In this document: piece after piece, positions 28,238 to 36,120 of the stretch
Layout: every line of letters begins with the position of its first letter
How positions within the stretch are numbered: the stretch's first letter is position 1
Origin: Alphaproteobacteria bacterium
Lineage (GTDB): Bacteria > Pseudomonadota > Alphaproteobacteria > UBA828
Reading direction: 5' to 3'
Length of the DNA: 64,000 nt
NCBI GenBank assembly: GCA_022826665.1
Contig: JAJDUK010000063.1
Coordinates: 1-64,000 of the forward strand
Position numbers and translations under genes: made by a program
Notes under the pieces: model-generated
Told to the model about the DNA's origin: nothing
Database searches by the model: none
What the model saw: only the letters and a program-made list of their open reading frames with translations

Positions 28238-28777
28238 ATGAGGAATCGAGTGATGAAGAAACATAAGCGCAAGACCTCCCGCAGCAAGAAAGACCGAGCA
28301 GCGCCATTCGCACAATCGGTAAGGCAAACGACGCCGCGCAGAGCGGCCCGCAGCCGACGCGAATTCCTCAAGAAAATCGCATTTTATGCGTTTGGTGCCG
28401 GCTTGGCAGGCGGTGGTGGTTGGTACATCGTGAACGACGTCCAGGCCGGCATCGCCGAACAGGATCTCTCGCTTCTCGGAAACGGCATCCCCACAGTCGT
28501 ACAGATCCACGATCCTCAGTGTCCTCGTTGCCGCGCACTACAAAGAGAGACCCGCAAGGCGATCTCCCAATTCGAAGACGGTACGATCCAGTATCTCGTG
28601 GCCAACATCCGTCAGAGCAAGGGCCAGCAGTTGGCCGCGGAGCACGGCGTTGGCCACATCACTCTCCTGCTCTTCGATGGGAGTGGGCGTCAGCACAGTA
28701 TTCTTGCAGGAGAAAGACGAAGCGATGTTTTGGTTCGTGAGTTTCGTAAACTGATACGAACCTCCGGCAAGCAATAG
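28238..28777 (+). CDS. Tat-signal thioredoxin-like protein
   Basis: About 179 residues from MRNRVMKKHKRK (28238), or 174 from the ATG at 28253. A long basic N-terminus leads to RSRREFLKKIAFYAFGAGLAGG, a twin-arginine-type signal. The mature part has DPQCPRCRALQRE with a CxxC redox motif, and HGVGHITLLLFDGSGR near the C-terminus, where a cis-Pro would be expected but is not seen. It is therefore thioredoxin-like but divergent, probably periplasmic, and might receive electrons or act in thiol sensing. It is the first rightward gene of the redox cluster. Confidence 0.75.
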   Translation: MRNRVMKKHKRKTSRSKKDRAAPFAQSVRQTTPRRAARSRREFLKKIAFYAFGAGLAGGGGWYIVNDVQAGIAEQDLSLLGNGIPTVVQIHDPQCPRCRALQRETRKAISQFEDGTIQYLVANIRQSKGQQLAAEHGVGHITLLLFDGSGRQHSILAGERRSDVLVREFRKLIRTSGKQ

Positions 28778-28910
28778 ACGGGCAGATCAGTGTGCCATTT
28801 GTCACGCCACGTCAGGTGCCACTTACTTACCAGATAGCTCAAAGAAGTGCCCGCTTCCGCTCGGCCTGAATGGCCCTGGTAAGCGACCAATAAGGGAAGC
28901 TCACTCGAGA

Positions 28911-29531
28911 ATGTTGGCTCCACACGCCAACCTGACCGTCGAGGCAATGCACGTGCCACACGAAGTGCGCAAGACCGAGCAACGTCGCCGAACCCGGACC
29001 GCAATCGCAAGGAATGCGGAGGCACTGTGGGTCCACCCCCTCTCTCCAGTCTCCGGTAACCCGGCGGGCGACGTCACCGTCATCAAGTTCCTCGACTACC
29101 GGTGCCTCCACTGCAAACGCGCATTCGAGGCAGTCGCGGACTTGCTGGAGGCGGACGAAAAAGTGCGCCTGGTCTGGAAGGGGATTTCCATCCTTGGCCC
29201 GCTCTCGGCACTCGCCGCCCGTGCGGCACTGGCGGCAGACAGGCAGGGCCGGTACCACGAATTTCACGCCGGCCTCATGAGCTTACCCACCAAACTAAGC
29301 CAGGAGAGGATCTTCGGTATCGCTGAGGATGTCGGCCTGAACGCGAACCTCCTGCGCCAGGACATGGAGCTCGCGGCTACCCATGCCTATCTGTACGAGA
29401 CCGCGTGGCTCGCCCTGAAAATTGGCATTTGGACAACACCGGCGTTTGTGATCGGCAACGCCTTCGTTCCCACCAAGGTGAACGCAGGCCAACTGAAGGC
29501 TCTCGTCGCCCGTGCACGAAACGACAAGTGA
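28911..29531 (+). CDS. DsbA/Com1-like thiol oxidoreductase
   Basis: About 206 residues. The core motif FLDYRCLHCKRAFE carries a C-L-H-C active site where family members typically have CGYCK. NPAGDVTVIKFLDY and TTPAFVIGNAF (cis-Pro loop) complete the fold. Relatives usually start with a signal peptide and then HPLSPVSGNP; that block is present, but the residues before it (MLAPHANLTVEAMHV) show no hydrophobic signal. Either the true start lies elsewhere or the export signal has been lost. It lies between the Tat-type thioredoxin-like gene and the SCO gene. Confidence 0.8.
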   Translation: MLAPHANLTVEAMHVPHEVRKTEQRRRTRTAIARNAEALWVHPLSPVSGNPAGDVTVIKFLDYRCLHCKRAFEAVADLLEADEKVRLVWKGISILGPLSALAARAALAADRQGRYHEFHAGLMSLPTKLSQERIFGIAEDVGLNANLLRQDMELAATHAYLYETAWLALKIGIWTTPAFVIGNAFVPTKVNAGQLKALVARARNDK

Positions 29532-29756
29532 AGTTGATGGCAGGTTCCCGGCATCTTCATGGCGGCACTTGCCGCCACTGCTCGAAGGCAGTCCGGAGAT
29601 GCAGATGCATCTGGCGGTTGGAACGGTTCTTGAGCAACGCGCGAGCGGAGTCATCAACTGCAAGGCCGACTGGCTCGACTTCACCTCTCGAGGAGCCTGC
29701 CAACGCCCCCCGCCCCGCGGCGCACGACAGCCCGGGAAACCAGGGAGATCAGTCCC

Positions 29757-30329
29757 ATGCACCGTCTGTTCCACAAAGTGATCGCCGTCGCAGCAGTCGG
29801 CGTAACACTCACCGCTCTCTTGGGAGGCCAGGCATCAGCGGTAGCCGCAGCCATCGGTGGCCCTTTCGAACTCGTCGACCATACCGGACAAACGGTCACC
29901 GAAGACAGCTTCGACGACCGCTATCTGCTGGTCTTTTTCGGCTACGCCTGGTGCCCGGACGTCTGCCCCACGGAACTTCTCATCATCGGCCAGGCCGTGG
30001 ACGAGCTCGGCGAGCTCGGCGACGAGGTCCAGCCGCTCTTCATCACTGTGGATCCGGCTCGGGATACCGTGCAGGCGCTCGCCGAGTACGTGCCGTCTTT
30101 CCACCCTCGCTTGGTCGGACTCACCGGCAGCGAGGAGCAGATTCGGGACGCCGCCCAGGCGTATCGCGTCTACTACCGGCTCAACGAACCGGACGAAGAC
30201 GGCAACTATCTGGTCGATCACACGTCCTATGTCTATTTCATGGACCCCGACGGCGACTATGTGACCCACTTCGTCTTCGGCCAGGGGCCGGAGAAAATGG
30301 CTGAGATCATGCGCAGGCACCTGGACTGA
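29757..30329 (+). CDS. SCO1/SenC-family copper/thiol protein
   Basis: A 190-residue exported protein with signal peptide MHRLFHKVIAVAAVGVTLTALLGG. The CuA-assembly motif CPDVCPTEL is complete, and the distal copper-binding His is present in VDHTSYVYFMDPDG. SCO proteins deliver copper to cytochrome oxidase CuA or act as periplasmic thiol reductases. No oxidase gene is in the window, so the thiol role fits the neighbouring DsbA-like genes. GGGAGATCAG lies before the ATG. It is the last rightward gene of the redox cluster. Confidence 0.92.
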   Translation: MHRLFHKVIAVAAVGVTLTALLGGQASAVAAAIGGPFELVDHTGQTVTEDSFDDRYLLVFFGYAWCPDVCPTELLIIGQAVDELGELGDEVQPLFITVDPARDTVQALAEYVPSFHPRLVGLTGSEEQIRDAAQAYRVYYRLNEPDEDGNYLVDHTSYVYFMDPDGDYVTHFVFGQGPEKMAEIMRRHLD

Positions 30330-30546
30330 TCAGTCTGTCGCGATCCCGTCTCGGCAGATCGCACGGCCGGCTGAGGCCTATCTTTACGCCGAGCATCAAG
30401 GCTGTTCGCGATAGGCTCTTGACCCCTCATATGCCAACAGCGGTGCGAGCGCGCAACCTCCCGAAGTGACTGCCAGCAAGCAGCGTCAGTACCCTTCTTA
30501 CTGCTCCAGTTCGCGTCTGAAACAATGTCGAGCGCCGATCGACAGG

Positions 30547-30993
30547 TCAGTCCATCCCGCTCACGCTCAGCTTGACCGGCGTGGGGTTGGCAATGTTGTC
30601 GCTCACCGGGCAGCGCGCTTGAACTTCGTCCAGCAACGCGGCCAGCTGCTCGGAGTTGGCGTTGCTTCTCACCCGGATTTGGGCATCGATTGACTGATAT
30701 CCCGCTCGCACGTCGCGGTTCTTCCCAGCAAACTTGGCTGGGTCCAGCGAGCCGCCCAGTGTGATCTCCGTGCCTTCGATCTCGATCCCCATCTCGTTGG
30801 CGATGAAGTGGGTCATGTAGTTCAAGCACCCGGCATGTGCCGCGAGAATGAAATCGAGCGGCGAGGGCGCTGCGTTCTTGCCACCAAGCGATTCCGGCTC
30901 GTCCATGAAGATCTTGAACGCATGCACGTCGGTCATGCTGCGCGCCATGCTCTCGCCCACGGTCCGCACTTCAGCGCTGTACATTGCAGTCAT
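30547..30993 (-). CDS. OsmC-family protein
   Basis: A 148-residue protein starting MTAMYSAEVRTVGESM. APSPLDFILAAHAGCLNYMTHF contains the conserved first cysteine of OsmC/Ohr proteins. CPVSDNIANPTPVKL near the C-terminus supplies the second. Such proteins reduce organic hydroperoxides or bind thiols. The longer frame upstream of 30993 is low-quality sequence and was excluded. It faces the SCO gene convergently and fits the redox theme. Confidence 0.88.
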   Translation of the reverse strand: MTAMYSAEVRTVGESMARSMTDVHAFKIFMDEPESLGGKNAAPSPLDFILAAHAGCLNYMTHFIANEMGIEIEGTEITLGGSLDPAKFAGKNRDVRAGYQSIDAQIRVRSNANSEQLAALLDEVQARCPVSDNIANPTPVKLSVSGMD

Positions 30994-31417
30994 ATCTCTC
31001 ACCCTTCCGGTTTGATCATTCGGCGCCCAATTTTGCTCCCTCTGACTCTCAGGGCTTCCACAGGTTAGCACGCCTATCAGCCTCGAATTCCCGCGCCCGA
31101 CAACCGGCTCAGCGATGACGCCCGCGATCGTCACAGTTCCGGCTCCGGGTCCATCTCGATGCGCTTCCCGCGCGCGGCCTCGCCAGCCGGCCTTCCCCAA
31201 CCAGATGCTACAGCACGTCGACGATCTTCTCCGCGTTCCCGTCCGTATTGCCCGCGGCTTCTCTCCGTCCTGTCCTTCCGTGGCGTCGTTTGGCGCCGTT
31301 TGGAAGGCCGTTTTCTGAATCTCAAGAACGGCCACTCCCAAGGACCATCCACGGTGCTTCCATGCAAGCCCACACACCCCGAGACATCGGGGCGACCGAC
31401 CGGACGGAGGCACCGAC
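30994..31417. other. Spacer without recognisable gene
   Basis: Frames on both strands are short and show no family motif. The right part precedes the fragmentary xis gene. Nothing further can be supported. Confidence 0.4.
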
Positions 31418-31545
31418 ATGGAAGGACACCCTTTGCAGGCGGACGGGGCTGCCGGGGGCGCCGGGCGGCGCTACCTGAACACGAGCCAAGCCGCCGACTA
31501 CCTGGGCATGAGCCCGACCACGCTCAACAGGATGCGCGTCACGGT
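31418..31545 (+). pseudogene. Excisionase-type HTH protein, truncated
   Basis: The frame begins at the ATG at 31418. RYLNTSQAADYLGMSPTTLNRMRV is a MerR/xis-type helix-turn-helix as in integrative-element excisionases. Family similarity stops at RMRVT, where sequence belonging to an ssb-like gene on the other strand begins. The remainder of this frame is therefore foreign. This is a recombination scar between two ICE genes. Confidence 0.6.
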
Positions 31546-31599
31546 CACATCGGCGCCGAGGCGGCCGATGACTTCTGCCCTGTTCAATCCGAAGCTCAT
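31534..31599 (-). pseudogene. Single-stranded DNA-binding protein, first 22 codons
   Basis: An ATG at 31599 (minus strand), preceded by an ATAGGAGA ribosome site, starts MSFGLNRAEVIGRLGADVTV. This is the SSB N-terminus (N-x-x-x-(L/I)-I-G-R-L-G) in the style of mobile-element SSBs. The frame then enters the reversed xis gene. Only the 5' end of the gene remains. Confidence 0.6.
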
Positions 31600-31714
31600 G
31601 ATCGTCTCCTATCCATCCAGGTTGATGACGAAGGTTGCCGAACGGGTCGGGAACCTCTCTCGATCCCTTCCCCGTTCACCTCCTCCAGCGGGCCACGGGC
31701 CGGGAGAAGACGCT

Positions 31715-32387
31715 CAAGAGCCCAGTCGTGCGGCTCGCGCTGCAGCGCATGCACCGCAACAAGGGCCGGCGTCAGGAGCAGGCAACGGGGCTGACCTGGC
31801 CGCTACGACGGCGCCTGCTGGAAGCTGCGGGAGACCGGCCGATCGACGACCGCAACCGGGCGCTGCTCGCCGTCGCCTACGACGCGATGCTGCGCCGGGC
31901 GGAACTCGTTTCCCTGCAAGTCTCTGATCTTCTTGAGGAAATGCGCGGCGACGCAACCCTTCTGGTGCGCCGTTCCAAGACCGACGGGGAGGGAAAGGGA
32001 GAGGTCGTCTACCTCGCCTGCGACACCGTCAGGCTGGTGCGCGCCTGGCTGGAGACGAGCGGGATTATCGAGGGGCGGCTGTTCCGCTCGGTCGGCAAGG
32101 GCGGACGGATCGGCGAGCGGCTCCACCCCGGCCAGGTGCCGCGCATCTTCAAGACAATGGCGCGCGAGGCCGGCCTGCCGCCGGCGGTGGTCGACGGCCT
32201 GTCGGGGCACAGCGCCCGGGTCGGCGCGGCGCAGGACATGATCGCGGCCGGCATCGAGCTGCCGGCGATCCTGCAGGCCGGGCGCTGGAAGTCGACCGCG
32301 ATGGTCAACCGCTACGGCGAGCGGCTGCTGGCCCGGCGCAGCGGCGTCGCCCAGCTCGCTGAGCTACAGCATCGAGAAAAATATTGA
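31715..32387 (+). pseudogene. Tyrosine recombinase, N-terminally truncated
   Basis: The catalytic domain is well preserved: R in MLRRAELVSL, K in VRRSKTDGEG, H-x-x-R in LSGHSARVGAAQD, W in GRWKST (in place of the second His, as in many relatives) and the nucleophile in VNRYGERLL. The core-binding domain is incomplete at its N-terminal side, and recognisable coding begins about 31715 with VVRLALQRMHRNKG. The frame extends up to 31635, but the residues there are unrelated. It was probably an ICE or phage integrase. Possible crossover sites lie 100-300 bases downstream. Confidence 0.75.
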
Positions 32388-32490
32388 CGAACTGCTTCAG
32401 CATTTTCCATATTGATATGGACTTCCCGCAGGAGGCGCTGTCTGGCCTCCGGCGGCGCTACCTGTCAGGACGTACGGAACCGCGAAATTG

Positions 32491-32500
32491 TTATCGCGCG
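32491..32500 (+). repeat. TTATCGCGCG copy 1
   Basis: The first of two TTATCGCGCG copies, 188 bases apart, just downstream of the truncated integrase. See the possible core site at 32667-32688. Confidence 0.35.
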
Positions 32501-32666
32501 CAAAAATGGTGACCCGGGCGTGGCCGGCGGCGGGACGGCGGTCCCCTGCGGGGTCTCGGAAAAATACTCACTTTCAAAGAGTTATCGACTGCAGAGCGCG
32601 AACCCGCGTGGGTAGCAGTTGGCGCGCTGGGCGGCGTGTGCAATAGAGGAATGGCAAGATTGGTGT

Positions 32667-32688
32667 CGATAACGACAGTTATCGCGCG
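32667..32688 (+). repeat. CGATAAC-GACA-GTTATCG inverted repeat, possible recombination core
   Basis: A perfect 7-bp inverted repeat around a 4-base spacer (32667-32684), running into the second TTATCGCGCG copy (32679-32688). Inverted arms around a short spacer are typical of tyrosine recombinase core sites, and the truncated integrase ends 280 bases upstream. This is a suggestion from symmetry only. Confidence 0.35.
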
Positions 32689-33317
32689 TAATCGCACGCC
32701 GTCGGATGCAGCTCCGAGCTGCCGGATTGCCGGCGTAAGGCATTGATCCCAAACACTTTCATCGGGAACTTCGGACGCTTCGTCCCGGCCGGTCGCCGCA
32801 CCGGCCCGCCATGCCGTCCGCGAGCAACCGCGCAGGGTGGGGGACCGGCCCCGAAGCGAAGACGGGCTTACGACTGAAGACCGTGCCGGCGGAGGATGCC
32901 GGCGCCGGATGCCGGACCACCGGCCGCCCGGCCCTCTCCGTTCCGGCGACGTCCACTGGGCATATCACTCTCTTCTGGAACATACCGCCGTTCTCTTGCA
33001 GGTCGCGGCCGGCCACATATTCCCTGCACTTCCGTATAGGCCGGCCGTACGTGAGCGCCCGGTTGTGCGCGAAGACGCGGATGGTACGGGTGAGGTCCTT
33101 GCGCGGCGCGCCATCCGCGAATGGGAACCAGTCGCCGTCCTGGTCGGTCCAGCGCAGCCTGCCGGCACTTCTTGCCGTGAAGCTCCAGGAAAGCGCCGAC
33201 GTGACGCCGCGCTGAACCCAGCGCCACGAATTCCGTCAGCTGTCCCATGGCATGTCCGTGCATGCATCGACGAGCATACGGTCCAGGCGGAGAAACCCAT
33301 ATGGACAGCTGTGCTTT

Positions 33318-33878
33318 CTCTTCCAGCACTGGCAGGACGCGAAATGCTTCCTGCATGCGCTTGGGGAGCGGTTTGGCCAGTTCGAGCTGGCCTTGCATCC
33401 GGCCAAGACCCGGCTCATCGAGTTCGGCAGGTTCGCAGAAGTGGACCGCCGGGCACGGGGGCTGGGCCGCCCGGAGACGTTCGACTTCCTGGGCTTCACG
33501 CACTACTGCAGGACGACCAGGAGGGGGCGGTTCGGGCTCGGACGCAAGACCACTGCAAAGCGGATGAGGCGCACGCTGAAGCGCATCGCGGAGGTTCTGC
33601 GGCGGCGCAGGTACCACGACCTCCACGAGGTCGCCCGGTGGTTGGGGCGGGTCGTCAATGGGTGGCTGAACTACTATGCCGTCTCGACGAGCGCTCGCTT
33701 CCTGCGAAGCTTCACGTACGTCCTGAAACGGATATAGCTGAAGGCTCCGCGCCGACGGTCGCAACGGGATCGTTTCAGCTGGCAACGGCTGCAAGCCCTG
33801 GTGGACCGATACTGGCCCAAGCCGTGGATCCGACACCCGTGGCGGGGACAGCGGTTAGACGTCAAGTACCCGAGGTAG
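33318..33878 (+). pseudogene. Group II intron reverse transcriptase, C-terminal half with internal stop
   Basis: The frame starts FQHWQDAKCFLHALGER, the residues that normally follow YADDxVxG in group II maturases. It continues with LHPAKTRLIEFGRFA, RPETFDFLGFTHYC and the maturase block GRVVNGWLNYYAV. At 33735-33737 a TAG replaces what is usually a Trp codon; the same frame then continues LKAPRRRSQRDRFSWQRLQAL through WIRHPWRG to the stop at 33876-33878. The missing 5' half matches the fragment at 17890-18087. Confidence 0.88.
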
Positions 33879-33950
33879 GAGCCGGATGGTTTAGCGACCA
33901 CGTCCGGGTTTGCGCGGGGGGCGCCGGGAAACCGGCGTCCCTACCGCGAC
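33879..33950 (+). ncRNA. Group II intron 3' end (domains V and VI)
   Basis: Directly after the RT stop, GAGCCGGATG and CGTCCGGGTTT can pair as the domain V stem seen in bacterial group II introns. GGGCGCCGG-GAAA-CCGGCGTCCC then forms a domain VI-like hairpin, ending CTACC near 33948. The expected strict domain V consensus is imperfect, which fits a decayed intron. The 3' splice boundary probably lies close to 33950, inside the end of the lacI-type gene on the other strand. Confidence 0.65.
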
Positions 33951-35069
33951 TCCTCTCGGGCTGGCTACGGAGTTGCGCTCAACAAGCTCGCACTCGAGCT
34001 TCGTCACCGCGAAGGAGTCGTCTTGTCGCGCCGGCGGGTGAACGTGCTGCTCGACCACCCAGAATCCCATGGCCCGATGAGGCAGGATCAGTGTGGTCAG
34101 AGGCGGGAAGAGATGGCGGGAAATCTCCTCGTCGTCATAGCCCACGACCGACACGTCGTCGGGAATTTTGTATCCGTTTTCCTTGAGCGCCTCGTAGCAA
34201 CCGATCGCCATGCGATCGTTCTGGCAAAATATTGCGGTTGGCGCCCGATCAAGCTCCAGCAGTTTCGCGGTGCCGTTGAACCCGGCGCTGGCGGACCAGT
34301 CTCCTTCGACGACAAGACTGGGATCGAAGGGAATGTCTGCCGTTGCTAGAGCTCTCCGATAGCCCTTCAGGCGGTCCCCGGTCGCGGTCATGTAAGGCTC
34401 GCCCGTTATGGTGGCGATTCGTGTGTGACCCGCTTCGATAAGGACGTTCGTTGCTCGCTGTCCCCCTGCAATTTCACTGGGCACGACCGCGGGACGGGCA
34501 TTGTCCTTGGTATAGCAATTGAGGAGATAGACTGGGATATCGGTCGACTTCAGCGCATCGGGCAGCACGACCTCCCTTGTGTGATTACATGCGTAGATGA
34601 TCGCCCAAATCTGTTGCTCGATCAGGAGGGAAAGTGTTTGCGGCTCGATCCGGGGGTCGTTCTGGGTCTCTGAGGCTAGGACCAGAGCACCGGCGCTGCA
34701 GGCCGCCCGCCGGACGCCCGCGAGCGCGGCTGGAGCCTCCCAACTCGTCGACAGGCTGTCCACGACGAAGGCGATAACGCGAGCGGCCGTCGAATTGGCT
34801 TCTGCCCTGGGCAGGGCCGGCACACCCTCATAACCGAGATCGTCGGCGACGCGCTTGACCCGTTGCCGCATCGCCTCGGAGATCTGGACGGCCGTATTGT
34901 TGTTGAGAACAAAGGAGACGGTTGATTGGGAGCAGCCGGCCACGCGCGCAACGTCGGTCATGGTAACACGGCGCCGGCCCCGTATCCGGCCTACGCCGAT
35001 TGTCGGCGGCTTTAGTGTCTCCACCTCCCCCGTCCCTCTGTTCGACCGCACTCGTGCCCGCTCACGCAA
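33891..35069 (-). CDS. LacI-family transcriptional regulator
   Basis: About 392 residues. The HTH is clear: TMTDVARVAGCSQSTVSFVLNNN near residue 37, followed by the hinge helix and a periplasmic-binding-protein-like sensor domain (RVIAFVVDSL to FPPLTTLILPH). It divergently faces the sugar ABC operon and is its likely repressor. The final residues after VASPRG are encoded by the group II intron end, so about 18 native residues are replaced by VGTPVSRR and a basic tail. The start may lie downstream of 35069, because the first 30 residues are atypical for the family. Confidence 0.88.
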   Translation of the reverse strand: MRERARVRSNRGTGEVETLKPPTIGVGRIRGRRRVTMTDVARVAGCSQSTVSFVLNNNTAVQISEAMRQRVKRVADDLGYEGVPALPRAEANSTAARVIAFVVDSLSTSWEAPAALAGVRRAACSAGALVLASETQNDPRIEPQTLSLLIEQQIWAIIYACNHTREVVLPDALKSTDIPVYLLNCYTKDNARPAVVPSEIAGGQRATNVLIEAGHTRIATITGEPYMTATGDRLKGYRRALATADIPFDPSLVVEGDWSASAGFNGTAKLLELDRAPTAIFCQNDRMAIGCYEALKENGYKIPDDVSVVGYDDEEISRHLFPPLTTLILPHRAMGFWVVEQHVHPPARQDDSFAVTKLECELVERNSVASPRGVAVGTPVSRRPPRKPGRGR

Positions 35070-35211
35070 CGAGCTGATTTGGATGCAATTTTAGCATGTC
35101 CAGGGCGTCTCGCAGGCATCCTCGGGATAATAAATATTTATTGCCGTAGCGCAACCGTCATGATCTACTCGCGTTAAGGCGGCATGCACCGTTGCAGCAC
35201 AGGAGAGGATC
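35070..35211. promoter_or_regulatory. Divergent control region of the LacI regulator and ABC operon
   Basis: A perfect 14-bp palindrome AATAAATATTTATT lies at 35129-35142 between the divergent genes and is a plausible LacI-family operator, although these sites more often carry a central CG. It is the only AT-rich island in the region. -35 and -10 boxes were not assigned. Confidence 0.5.
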
Positions 35212-35310
35212 ATGATGACCCGACTCACCAGATTGATCGCGACGGGCGTCGGCGCGGTTCTCTCCCATCGCCGGGCGTGGTCTACCTACGGGGCCACGCG
35301 CCCAGCCTGA
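35212..35310 (+). CDS. Short leader-like frame before the ABC operon
   Basis: A 32-codon frame beginning MMTRLTRLIATGVGAVLS, preceded by a good ribosome site (AGGAGAGG). It looks like the start of an exported protein that was cut short. It may be a remnant of another substrate-binding gene or a small leader peptide. It ends 15 bases before the ATPase gene. Confidence 0.35.
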   Translation: MMTRLTRLIATGVGAVLSHRRAWSTYGATRPA

Positions 35311-35325
35311 CCGGCATCATCCGAG

Positions 35326-36120
35326 GTGCCGATGGATAAAGGCGGTCAAGACTACGAAAACGCCCTCCGCGCCGAAGGCATCGAGATGTGGTTCGGCAAT
35401 GTCGGTGCCCTGACAGGCGTGGACCTGAGCGTTGGCCGCAACGAGATCGTCGGCCTCGTCGGCGACAACGGCGCCGGCAAGTCGACCCTCATCAAGATCA
35501 TCACCGGCGTGCTGAGACCGACGGCGGGCAGCCTCTACGTCCGCGACCGGGAGGTCGACCTCCGCAACTACTCGGTTCTCAGAGCGCATCAACACGGGAT
35601 CGAGACCGTCCACCAGGAGCGCTCGCTCTGCGAGAAGCAGCCGCTCTGGCGCAACTTCTTCGTCGGCCGCCAGATCACCAATCGCCTGGGCTTCATCAAC
35701 GTCCGCAAGCAGAAGGAGCTTGCCCAGGAGATCCTGCTCAAGTCGATCGGCTTCCGCGGCGCCGGCATCACGGTCGACACCATCGTCGAAGACCTCTCGG
35801 GCGGCGAGCGCCAGGGCATCGCCATCGGCCGCGCCATGCACTTCAACGCCGACCTCATTCTTCTCGACGAGCCGACGGCGGCGCTCGGCGTGAAGGAGGT
35901 AAGCAAGGTCCTGGAGTTCGTCGACGACATCAAGACGTCGGGCCGCGCCTGCCTCTACATCGAGCACAACCTCGCCCACGTGCACGCGGTCGCCGACCGT
36001 ATCGTCATCATCGACCGCGGCACCATCGTCAACGAGGTTCAGCGGGGGGAGATGACGGTCGCCGAGCTGACCTCCTTCCTTATCGAGTTGCAGACCGAAC
36101 GTCAGCATGCCGAAGCCTGA
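35326..36120 (+). CDS. Sugar ABC transporter ATP-binding protein (CUT2, single NBD)
   Basis: A 264-residue ATPase. Walker A is GDNGAGKSTL, the signature is LSGGERQGIAIGRAM, Walker B is LILLDEPTAAL, and a switch His is in YIEHNLAHV. It has a single nucleotide-binding domain, as in FrcA, rather than the fused pair of RbsA/XylG. It would energise import through the permease encoded next. The stop overlaps the permease start by 14 bases, so they are coupled. The sugar cannot be told from the ATPase. Confidence 0.93.
   Translation: MPMDKGGQDYENALRAEGIEMWFGNVGALTGVDLSVGRNEIVGLVGDNGAGKSTLIKIITGVLRPTAGSLYVRDREVDLRNYSVLRAHQHGIETVHQERSLCEKQPLWRNFFVGRQITNRLGFINVRKQKELAQEILLKSIGFRGAGITVDTIVEDLSGGERQGIAIGRAMHFNADLILLDEPTAALGVKEVSKVLEFVDDIKTSGRACLYIEHNLAHVHAVADRIVIIDRGTIVNEVQRGEMTVAELTSFLIELQTERQHAEA

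Larger units (their letters stand above)
32388..33317. other. Decayed region between integrase and intron RT fragments
   Basis: No intact gene is recognisable in these 930 bases. The left half carries the TTATCGCGCG repeats listed separately. The right half has long but low-quality frames on both strands that do not match a family I know. One minus-strand stretch near 33080-33240 (TEFVALGSARRHVGAFLEL) looks protein-like but is unassigned. Confidence 0.4.

Noticed and set aside
32868-33836. 322-codon minus-strand frame
   Set aside because: Mostly antisense to the intron RT; only a short unassigned stretch near 33080-33240 looks protein-like.
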